18,239 nt of DNA. Origin: Candidatus Shapirobacteria bacterium CG09_land_8_20_14_0_10_38_17 (GTDB lineage Bacteria; Patescibacteriota; Microgenomatia; 0-14-0-10-38-17). Shown in pieces: positions 6,795 through 11,956 of the stretch (position 1 is the stretch's first letter; every line of letters starts with the position of its first letter). Position numbers and translations under genes: made by a program. The stretch covers positions 1 to 18,239 of the forward strand of contig PEZH01000009.1 in NCBI GenBank assembly GCA_002774085.1, read 5' to 3'. The notes beneath the pieces are model-generated. The model saw nothing but the letters and a program-made list of their open reading frames with translations. It did not search any database and was not told the DNA's origin.

Positions 6795-7602
6795 AAAAAG
6801 AGTTGCCTTTGTTAGTGAAAAATCAGAGGCGAAAAAATCTCCAAAAGTACGCCTGGCGGGCCTTAAGGGGGGAGAGAGGGTAGTAATGGTGAGTGGTGAA
6901 GAAGAAATTAAAAAAGGGCGAGAGGAAAGCAAGAAAGAGGAAAAATTAGAGAAAAAAGAGGGTAATAAAGAAGAAAAGAAAGAGGAGAAGAAAAAGAAAA
7001 GAAAGCTAAAAGTCCGTGGGAAAAAATATCAAAAGTTTCAGGCGATGATAGGGACACAGGAAGAATATTCCCTAAAAGAAGCGATTGAGCTTTTAAAGAA
7101 AACGTCAGTTAGCAGTTTTGCTGGTACCGCTGAGGCTCACATTGTTGTTTCTAAGGTGGGCTTAAAAACAGAAATTCAATTTCCTTATGATATTGGGAAA
7201 AAGAGAGTAGTGGCTATTGCCGATGAAGAGAAAACTTTTGAGAAGATAAAAAAAGGGAAAATTGATTTTGACGTTCTGTTGGCTAGCCCTAAGATGATGC
7301 CCAAGTTAGTTCCCTATGCAAAGATCTTGGGGCCGCGAGGACTGATGCCTAATCCTAAAAACAAGACAGTGGTTGTAAATCCGGAGCAAGCGGCTAAAGA
7401 GATGAGGATTTTGGGATTGGAAATTAAGACGGAAAAAAAGGCGCCCTTAGTTCATACTGTTTTTGGCAGGATAAATCAAGAAAACCAGAATTTAGAAGAG
7501 AATTTAAAGACGTTGATTAGTAGAATAGGGAAGGAGAATATCAAAAAACTGGTTATTTGTAGCACAATGGGACCAGGGATTAGGGTAAAGATGGAGAATT
7601 AA
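6787..7602 (+). CDS. rplA: 50S ribosomal protein L1 with charged N-terminal extension
   Basis: 271 aa. The L1 core begins near residue 77 (RGKKYQKF.. EYSLKEAIELLKKT) and is complete: VVSKVGLKTEIQFPYDIGKKR, ASPKMMPKLVPYAKILGPRGLMPNPKNKT, and the 23S/mRNA-binding C-terminal part. Residues 1-76 are an added segment with a small conserved-looking piece (VRLAGLKGGERVVMV) and a Lys/Glu-rich stretch (about 40-72) that is probably disordered. The ATG at 6787 overlaps the rplK stop by 8 bp and follows GGGGTGGG; an upstream in-frame start at 6757 only reads through rplK. L1 forms the mobile stalk that guides E-site tRNA and often autoregulates rplKA. Presence of L1 argues against the Parcubacteria groups that lost it. 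Confidence 0.95.
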   Translation: MGKKRVAFVSEKSEAKKSPKVRLAGLKGGERVVMVSGEEEIKKGREESKKEEKLEKKEGNKEEKKEEKKKKRKLKVRGKKYQKFQAMIGTQEEYSLKEAIELLKKTSVSSFAGTAEAHIVVSKVGLKTEIQFPYDIGKKRVVAIADEEKTFEKIKKGKIDFDVLLASPKMMPKLVPYAKILGPRGLMPNPKNKTVVVNPEQAAKEMRILGLEIKTEKKAPLVHTVFGRINQENQNLEENLKTLISRIGKENIKKLVICSTMGPGIRVKMEN

Positions 7603-7647
7603 AATTCATACGGACTTCGACGCTTCTTTTTTATTTATTTTTCTCTC

Positions 7648-7677
7648 TTGACGGGGATAGTAAACTTAATATATTAT
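7648..7677 (+). promoter_or_regulatory. Promoter of the cohesin/dockerin gene pair (leaderless start predicted)
   Basis: -35 TTGACG (7648-7653), 18-bp spacer, -10 TATTAT (7672-7677). Seven bases past the -10 is A7684, the first base of the ATG of the next gene, so the mRNA may have no 5' leader. No Shine-Dalgarno is seen there. Confidence 0.55.
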
Positions 7678-7683
7678 GTTTGT

Positions 7684-8346
7684 ATGGTGATCAAGATAAA
7701 AAGGATAGTTTATATTTTACCGATTGGTCTTTTGTTATTTTTGACTTCTTTTGTTCGGGCCCAAACAAGTAGCCCTCATTTGTCACTTGTTCCTTCTACC
7801 AAAAGTGAAGTGGTGGGTGATAATTTTAATGTTAGTGTCAATGTAGATACCGGAGGGGAGTCTATTGGCAGCGTTGACGCCATTATAGAATATAACCAAA
7901 ATTTATTGGAAGTGATATCGGTTAGCGAGGGATCGTTCTTTCCGACTGTAACCAGTACGACGACGACTCCTGGGAAGATAAAAATTTATGGCATTGCTGA
8001 TACCGGCGCTCCTAAAACAGGGACAGGAACTTTGGCGACAGTTACTTTTAAGGGAATAGTTGAGGGAACGGCCCTGGTAAGTTTTGTTTGTCAATTGGGA
8101 TCAACGGCAGATTCTAACATTAATAAAGGGACAGTAGATGTAATTGAATGTAGTGCCAATAGTAATGGTTCCTATGTAATTGATTCATCTGATTCATTAT
8201 TAGCAACAGAATCGGGTTTACCGGAAACTACCGCAAGCGCTCTTCCTCAAACAGGTTTTTTAGAACCAACAATTTTGCTTCTTAGCGTAGGAGTAATTTT
8301 ATCTATTTTAGGAGCGGCATTTTGGCCTGGGGTTTTTAAAATATAA
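7684..8346 (+). CDS. Secreted cohesin-domain protein with LPQTG motif and C-terminal TM
   Basis: 220 aa from the ATG at 7684. A longer frame from TTG 7648 would run through the promoter. Residues 1-26 form a signal peptide (KIKRIVYILPIGLLLFLTSFVRAQ). Residues about 32-165 fit a cohesin-type beta sandwich: VGDNFNVSVNVDTGGESIGSVDAII, YNQNLLEVISVSEGSFF, KIKIYGIADTG, GTLATVTFKGIVEG. Two Cys (136, 156) could pair. A Ser/Thr-rich spacer leads to LPQTG (187-191), then a hydrophobic helix (196-214) ending WPGVFKI. This resembles a sortase signal but with only one basic residue at the tail. The product is likely surface anchored. The next gene encodes a dockerin; cohesins bind dockerins in known systems. 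Confidence 0.8.
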   Translation: MVIKIKRIVYILPIGLLLFLTSFVRAQTSSPHLSLVPSTKSEVVGDNFNVSVNVDTGGESIGSVDAIIEYNQNLLEVISVSEGSFFPTVTSTTTTPGKIKIYGIADTGAPKTGTGTLATVTFKGIVEGTALVSFVCQLGSTADSNINKGTVDVIECSANSNGSYVIDSSDSLLATESGLPETTASALPQTGFLEPTILLLSVGVILSILGAAFWPGVFKI

Positions 8347-8349
8347 GAT

Positions 8350-8970
8350 ATGGACGAGGGGAAAACAAACAAAAAAATGATAGTTGTTGTTTTGGTTTCT
8401 TTATTTGGGATAGCGATAATTGTGGGGGTGGTGTTGAGTATGGGTAAGATACGGACATTTTTGGGAGGGGCTACCGGTAGTCTTAGGCCAGGAGGAGTCC
8501 GGGTGACTAATATTACCGCTAATTCTGCCACGGTGATTTGGCAGACAAGCAAGGCGGTTGCCGGTCAAATTGAATACGGGACGACGCCGGGAAGCTTTTT
8601 ATTGAGAAATACCGAAACTACGCAAACCAGTGATCATAGTTTGGTACTTTCCCCATTACTGCCGGAGACAATTTATTATTTCCGAATTCGTATTGGCGAG
8701 GAAGTTTACGACGAGAATGGAGCGCCATATTCTTTTACTACCAAAGGGGCAGTGGTTTCTGTCCCTAAGGCGACTGTCTCGCCGCTGCCTACTTTGCCAA
8801 TTTCTACTCCATCGGCGGCGGTAACTAAAGCACCATCGGCTACTTCTTCTGCCACCCAATATACGCTTGATGATTTTCAGGCTAAATTTGGCAGCAGCGA
8901 CTCGGAGTTTGATATTAACAAAGACGGAGTAGTTAATAGTGCTGATTGGATTTTGTATCAGGAACAATAG
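8350..8970 (+). CDS. Membrane-anchored FN3-dockerin protein
   Basis: 206 aa. N-terminal transmembrane helix (10-31), a fibronectin type III-like domain (about 48-131: VRVTNITANSATVIWQTSK, GQIEYGTTPG, LVLSPLLPETIYYFRIR, YSFTTKG), a Pro/Ser/Thr linker (140-170), and one dockerin type I repeat at the end (YTLDDFQAKFG..EFDINKDGVVNSADWILYQ). The Ca2+ loop is D188-x-N190-x-D192-G..D199. Classical dockerins have two such repeats; only one is present here, and the protein ends right after it. It starts 3 bp after the cohesin gene, so they share a transcript and may bind each other. The FN3 resembles that of purple acid phosphatase N-terminal modules, but no enzyme domain is present. Confidence 0.82.
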   Translation: MDEGKTNKKMIVVVLVSLFGIAIIVGVVLSMGKIRTFLGGATGSLRPGGVRVTNITANSATVIWQTSKAVAGQIEYGTTPGSFLLRNTETTQTSDHSLVLSPLLPETIYYFRIRIGEEVYDENGAPYSFTTKGAVVSVPKATVSPLPTLPISTPSAAVTKAPSATSSATQYTLDDFQAKFGSSDSEFDINKDGVVNSADWILYQEQ

Positions 8971-8986
8971 TTTTTAAAGGATAAGG

Positions 8987-9057
8987 CAGGCCCGGAGGGA
9001 CTTGAACCCCCAGTGCTGCTTTTGGAGAGCAGTGGTTTACCATTAACCGACGGGCCT
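8987..9057 (-). tRNA. tRNA-Trp (CCA)
   Basis: 71-nt cloverleaf on the minus strand. Acceptor AGGCCCG/CGGGCCT, discriminator G, anticodon stem CTGCT/AGCAG, loop CTCCAAA giving anticodon CCA (reads UGG), T-loop GTTCAAGTC. It lies just downstream of rpmG, as tRNA-Trp often does near rpmG/secE in bacteria. Confidence 0.96.
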
Positions 9058-9072
9058 ATATTAGTGCAAATG

Positions 9073-9246
9073 TTATTTTAGCTTACTTGTTTCTTTATGT
9101 TCGGTTATCTTGCGGCAATGAGGGCAATATTTTTTGATAATTAATTTTTCAGGCACATTAGTCTTATTTTTTTCACTAATATAATTCTGCCGTCCACAGA
9201 TAGAACAAACTAAGCCGATTAATTGTCTTTGCCCTTTTTTAGCCAT
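9073..9246 (-). CDS. rpmG: 50S ribosomal protein L33
   Basis: 57 aa: MAKKGQRQLIGLVCSICGRQ, then NYISEKNKTNVPEKLIIKKY and CPHCRKITEHKETSKLK. It is the zinc-binding (C+) form with CxxC pairs at 14/17 and 41/44. Length and the NYxxxKN and KKYCPxC patterns match L33 closely. It lies between tRNA-Thr(GGT) and tRNA-Trp on the same strand and may be cut out of a common transcript with them. Confidence 0.93.
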   Translation of the reverse strand: MAKKGQRQLIGLVCSICGRQNYISEKNKTNVPEKLIIKKYCPHCRKITEHKETSKLK

Positions 9247-9280
9247 AGTATTTTTTGGAATTTATTTTTTTCTGATTTAT

Positions 9281-9301
9281 TTTTTGCCAGCGTGGCAAAA
9301 A
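9281..9301. other. Perfect 9-bp hairpin upstream of rpmG
   Basis: TTTTTGCCA / TGGCAAAAA around loop GCG. It sits 35 bp before the rpmG start, in the spacer between tRNA-Thr(GGT) and rpmG. On neither strand is it followed by a clean U-run, so it is not a standard terminator. It may be a processing or leader element; function unknown. The rest of 9247-9446 is AT-rich and has no supported gene. Confidence 0.4.
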
Positions 9302-9446
9302 TTTCCATCTTTTTGTTTCGAAATAAGCTAAAACTCTTTGATAGAGCCCTCTCTGTTTTGGTTCAGCCTGAAAATTAATGTTTTTCTTTTTTTCGTTGCA
9401 CTGTTACTATTTTACCTTAATTGTAAGTAAAAGTCATTTCTTTTGG

Positions 9447-9519
9447 AGCCTGGGTCGGGGATCGAACCCGAGACCTCGTCTTTACCAAAGACGTGCTCTA
9501 CCAACTGAGCTACCCAGGC
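9447..9519 (-). tRNA. tRNA-Thr (GGT)
   Basis: 73-nt cloverleaf on the minus strand. Acceptor GCCTGGG/CCCAGGC, discriminator T, D-arm GCTC..GAGC, anticodon stem CGTCT/AGACG, loop TTGGTAA giving GGT (reads ACC/ACU), T-loop GGTTCGATCC. A phased-repeat array separates it from the next tRNA-Thr. Confidence 0.96.
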
Positions 9520-9523
9520 GGGG

Positions 9524-9609
9524 TAGAATCCCATTTTATTTGTCCTATATGTCCTATTTGTCTTATATGTCTTATATATCTTATCCGTCTTATTTGTCTT
9601 CTTCTTCCT
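9524..9609 (+). repeat. 9-bp-phased repeat, diverged copy between two tRNA genes
   Basis: Starts GTAGAATCCCATTTTATTTG like the full copies, then runs through about eight 9-bp units (TTTGTCCTA, TATGTCCTA, TTTGTCTTA, TATGTCTTA, TATATCTTA, TCCGTCTTA and so on), decaying into CTTCTTCTTCC. Unit number and sequence differ from copies at 4155 and 6203, as expected from slippage. It fills the spacer of a Thr-tRNA pair. Confidence 0.8.
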
Positions 9610-9616
9610 CTTTTTG

Positions 9617-9688
9617 AGCCGGGGGTGGGATTTGAACCCACGACTTGCTGTTTACAAAACAGCTACTCTGCCACTGAGTTACCCCGGC
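9617..9688 (-). tRNA. tRNA-Thr (TGT)
   Basis: 72-nt cloverleaf on the minus strand. Acceptor GCCGGGG/CCCCGGC, discriminator T, anticodon stem GCTGT/ACAGC, loop TTTGTAA giving TGT (reads ACA), T-loop GGTTCAAATCC. First gene of the minus-strand tRNA-Thr, tRNA-Thr, rpmG, tRNA-Trp run, a remnant of the common tRNA-tuf-rpmG-secE neighbourhood without tuf or secE. Confidence 0.96.
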
Positions 9689-9732
9689 GGGCCTATAAAG
9701 CCACCAGCTAATTTTAACAAAAAGTGGTGCTA

Positions 9733-9761
9733 TTGACAAGGGAATTTAGTTTTGCTATTCT
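9733..9761 (+). promoter_or_regulatory. Strong promoter of a structured RNA
   Basis: -35 TTGACA (9733-9738), exactly 17 bp, -10 TATTCT (9756-9761). The predicted start is A9768, the first base of an 8-bp closing stem of the RNA below. Confidence 0.7.
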
Positions 9762-9767
9762 TTAATC

Positions 9768-9930
9768 AGTCCTGCTAATGAGGAGTAAGACTGTAAGAGA
9801 GTCTTCCTCACCAATCAAGAGTGTAAGGGATTCGGAAGTTTCTTGATTTTGCTTGGCAAGATTAAGGACAGAAGCCCACCTGGTATTTGTCGGGGAACAC
9901 TTCTTGCAGCAACCTCAAAGGCGGGACTAT
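9768..9930 (+). ncRNA. ssrS: Structured RNA, 6S RNA-like candidate
   Basis: About 161 nt. The ends pair: AGTCCTGC (9768-9775) with GCGGGACT (9921-9928). Inside are GAGGA..AGACT/AGTCT..TCCTC (9780-9809), AATCAAGA/TCTTGATT around a 20-nt loop (9813-9848), and GAAGCCC/GGGG..CTTC (9871-9904). The start AGTCCTG and the 3' part CTTGCAGCAACCTC resemble, from memory, the Bacillus 6S RNA (AGUCCUG start, GCAGCAACCC near the end). 6S RNA mimics an open promoter and sequesters the housekeeping polymerase. No long ORF lies on + here and no U-tract follows at once, so the 3' end may be processed. The multi-hairpin interior is less typical of 6S; another ncRNA class is possible. Confidence 0.5.
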
Positions 9931-9955
9931 ATTTGTATCTTCACTGTTTTTATCC

Positions 9956-10606
9956 TCAAACAGAGTTGCTCATCGGGATAAGAAGTATCTGAAATCCACT
10001 AATTAAAGGGCTGATAATTAAACTAAGTAAAGAGTAACCTTGGAAAAAAGGTAAGAGGAGAAGAATAAATATAATTAAACTATATCGATTTAAGAACTCC
10101 TCAACATTGTAAGCTTTTTCCTGGGGCAATAAACCAATAAGGATTTTCCCACCATCCAAGGGGTGGAGGGGGATAAGATTGAAAATTCCCAAAGCAATGT
10201 TTAGTTGGATAAAAGGGTTAAGAACTAAGGTTAATGTAGAGTAAGAAAGAGGGGAAAAATGGCTAATCAGCCGCCAGAGAAGAGAAATAATAATTGCTAA
10301 TATTAAATTTGAGGCGGGACCGCTTAAGGATATTAGGGCACTGTCGCGGCGAGGGTGGCGTAGATTATAGGGGTCAAAAGGGACTGGTTTACCCCAGCCA
10401 AAGCCGATTAAAAGAAGCATTAGGGTGCCTAAAGGATCAAGATGAGATAGGGGGTTAAGTGTTATTCGTCCGGCCAGGCGAGCGGTGGGATCGCCTAAGC
10501 GATTGGCGATCCAAGCATGTGACGCTTCGTGGATAGATATCGCTGTTAGTAGGGCGACAAACCGAATAAAAAAAGAGAATGGATTGATAAATAAATAAGA
10601 AAGCAT
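9956..10606 (-). CDS. Site-2-type (M50) zinc metalloprotease
   Basis: 216 aa from the ATG at 10606. Multi-pass intramembrane protease of the small M50 group. Zinc site H26-E-x-x-H30 (AISIHEASHAW) and the third ligand Asp151 in NLIPLHPLDGGKIL are both intact, as is SGPASN in the middle. Four to six hydrophobic helices; no PDZ domain. Such proteins cleave membrane-embedded segments of regulators or signal remnants; its substrate is unknown. A longer frame starts at GTG 10642, but those 12 codons lie in a palindromic repeat (CCGCC..GGCGG units, 10619-10650) and are unlikely to be native. It converges on the 6S-like RNA. Confidence 0.88.
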   Translation of the reverse strand: MLSYLFINPFSFFIRFVALLTAISIHEASHAWIANRLGDPTARLAGRITLNPLSHLDPLGTLMLLLIGFGWGKPVPFDPYNLRHPRRDSALISLSGPASNLILAIIISLLWRLISHFSPLSYSTLTLVLNPFIQLNIALGIFNLIPLHPLDGGKILIGLLPQEKAYNVEEFLNRYSLIIFILLLLPFFQGYSLLSLIISPLISGFQILLIPMSNSV

Positions 10607-10618
10607 AGAAAAAATTTC

Positions 10619-10650
10619 CCGCCTCTTCGGCGGGTCCGCCACAGGCGGAC
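10619..10650. repeat. Paired GC-rich palindromes at the 5' end of the M50 gene
   Basis: CCCGCCtcttcGGCGGG (10619-10635) is followed by GTCCGCCacaGGCGGAC (10634-10650). Related to CCCGCCatgGGCGGG at 4263 and TCCGCCAGCTGGCGGA at 12111. It overlaps the region where the M50 mRNA leader or start would be, so it could affect translation. Confidence 0.65.
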
Positions 10651-10737
10651 TAATCGTTAATTTTTAATGGTGAAATAATTGGTGACACAATCTTCTGGTA
10701 ATTGAAAATTCAGCCTTACTGTGTTAGTATAACATAG

Positions 10738-10771
10738 TATTAATTTCTAATTTCTAATTTCTAATTTTGGA
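10738..10771. repeat. 7-bp tandem repeat TAATTTC
   Basis: About four copies of TAATTTC ahead of rpmB, then related AT-rich filler (TTTTAATTTTTAA). Similar filler occurs at 6294-6330, 12887-12915 and 14915-14960. A weak -10-like TATAAC lies just upstream (about 10721-10726) without a good -35. Confidence 0.6.
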
Positions 10772-10795
10772 CTTTTAATTTTTAACTTGAGAGAT

Positions 10796-11026
10796 ATGGC
10801 GCGTTGTCAAATTTGTGGTAAAAAGCCAGTTAGAGGTAATAAGGTTATCCGAACGGGAACGGGTAAGTGGATTAAAAAGAGGGTGGCGGTGTTACGCAAA
10901 CCAAATCTTCAGTCGGTGACGATAATAAAAGATGGTCAAAAGAAAAAATTGCGGGTTTGTGCCAAGTGTTTAAAAAAACTTAGAAAAGAGGGAAAGTTAG
11001 TGGACTACAAAGGAAAAATCAAATAA
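10796..11026 (+). CDS. rpmB: 50S ribosomal protein L28
   Basis: 76 aa, beginning MARCQICGKKPVRGNKV. Zinc-ribbon type L28 with CxxC at 4/7 and CAKC at 55/58, and the family core GTGKWIKKRVAVLRKPNLQSVTI. It binds 23S rRNA near the E-site in the 50S subunit. The ATG at 10796 follows GAGAG; an upstream TTG (10787) is less likely. It stands alone on +, between two minus-strand genes, and its last 30 bp overlap the 3' end of the convergent D,D-carboxypeptidase gene. Confidence 0.95.
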   Translation: MARCQICGKKPVRGNKVIRTGTGKWIKKRVAVLRKPNLQSVTIIKDGQKKKLRVCAKCLKKLRKEGKLVDYKGKIK

Positions 11027-11956
11027 TTTTCGGATTTCTTCTTTGGGATTTTGGGTATTAAGGAGTATTGCTAAAACTTTGCGTCCTTCATTTTCAGCCA
11101 AACCAATTAGGCAATAGCCGGCTTTTGGGGTATTCCCTGGTTTAACGCCGATCATCCCCGGATAAGTTTCTTCTAAGCCTAAAACATTGATAAGGTGGTA
11201 TTCTTGGTGATATTTATTTTTAGAGAAGGTAATTTCATGGGTTTTGACTATGGCTGCTATTTTAGGAAATTTGTCTAAGGTATGGCGGGTTAAAATTGCC
11301 AATTCATAAGCAGTGCTTTGGTTAGGAGGGACACTGTCTTCATCTAAGCCGTGAGGGTTGTAAAAATGAGTTTTGTCTAATCCCATTAGTCGTGCCTTTT
11401 CGTTCATTAAAGCAACAAAAACTTGTTGTCGGCCTCCTAAATCTTCGGCGATTACATTGGCGGCGTCGTTGCCCGACACCATCATTAGGCCGTAAAGCAA
11501 TTCTTCTAAGGTTAATTTCTCACCCGGAATTAGGCCCATACTGGCTTCGCCATCTTTAGTGGCTTCTTGAGAGACGCTTAATTCTGAGCTTAAAGGAGTT
11601 AATTCTTGGGCGACAAGAGCGGTCATAATTTTGGTAAGAGAGGCAATTGCTAAGGGCTGATTGGCATTTTTGGCAAATAAAATGTGGTTGTTAGTTAAAT
11701 CTATTGATAGGGCTGATTGGGCATTAATAATTAGTTCTTTGTCATTAAGGTGATCAGGAGTTTCTTGGGGCCGCCAGATTTTTTCTTTGGTATTTTTTTC
11801 TTGCCAGGAAGCGAGAACTTTACTTCCTTGGGGGAGAGGGGAAATAACAGGGGCATTGATATTTTTATGGCGGATAAATAGGACGGCAAAAAGCGAAGAG
11901 CAAAGAAAAATAAAAATGATGATGACAATTAAAGAACGACGCGGTGGCAGTTTCAT
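10997..11956 (-). CDS. D-alanyl-D-alanine carboxypeptidase (S11) with KPG in place of KTG
   Basis: 319 aa. N-terminal anchor helix (9-28), then a short linker and the S11 penicillin-binding fold acting on peptidoglycan stem peptides outside the membrane. Active-site motifs: S106-L-T-K109, S161-G-N163 (MMVSGNDAANVIAE), and the third motif reads K272-P-G in GMIGVKPGNTPKAGYCL where the family usually has KTG. HGLDE around 202-206 also matches. No C-terminal amphipathic anchor. Its ATG overlaps the fmt stop (ATGA), so the two are translationally coupled. Wall trimming fits the envelope genes in the window. The Thr-to-Pro change may be a lineage variant; a muramoyl-peptide endopeptidase activity is also possible. 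Confidence 0.92.
   Translation of the reverse strand: MKLPPRRSLIVIIIFIFLCSSLFAVLFIRHKNINAPVISPLPQGSKVLASWQEKNTKEKIWRPQETPDHLNDKELIINAQSALSIDLTNNHILFAKNANQPLAIASLTKIMTALVAQELTPLSSELSVSQEATKDGEASMGLIPGEKLTLEELLYGLMMVSGNDAANVIAEDLGGRQQVFVALMNEKARLMGLDKTHFYNPHGLDEDSVPPNQSTAYELAILTRHTLDKFPKIAAIVKTHEITFSKNKYHQEYHLINVLGLEETYPGMIGVKPGNTPKAGYCLIGLAENEGRKVLAILLNTQNPKEEIRKLFDFSFVVH

Noticed and set aside
9281..9301. Perfect hairpin as rho-independent terminator
   Set aside because: The T/A runs lie within the stem and no U-run follows on either strand, so it is listed only as a hairpin.
9247..9420. Possible small minus-strand gene between tRNA-Thr(GGT) and rpmG (basic peptide ending INSKKYYG)
   Set aside because: The frame lacks an ATG/GTG/TTG at a sensible place, has no ribosome site, and I recognise no family.
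9524..9609. Regular short repeats as a CRISPR array
   Set aside because: Units are 9 bp without spacers, there are no 24-40-bp repeats, and no cas genes are present.
9378..9711. Two plus-strand ORFs across the tRNA-Thr genes
   Set aside because: They read the antisense of tRNAs and the 9-bp repeat (ICPICLICLI-type periodic peptide), hence not real proteins.
9692..9720. TTGTTA-17-TATAGG as promoter of tRNA-Thr(TGT) on the minus strand
   Set aside because: The predicted start would fall about 3 nt inside the mature tRNA, so the match may be chance.
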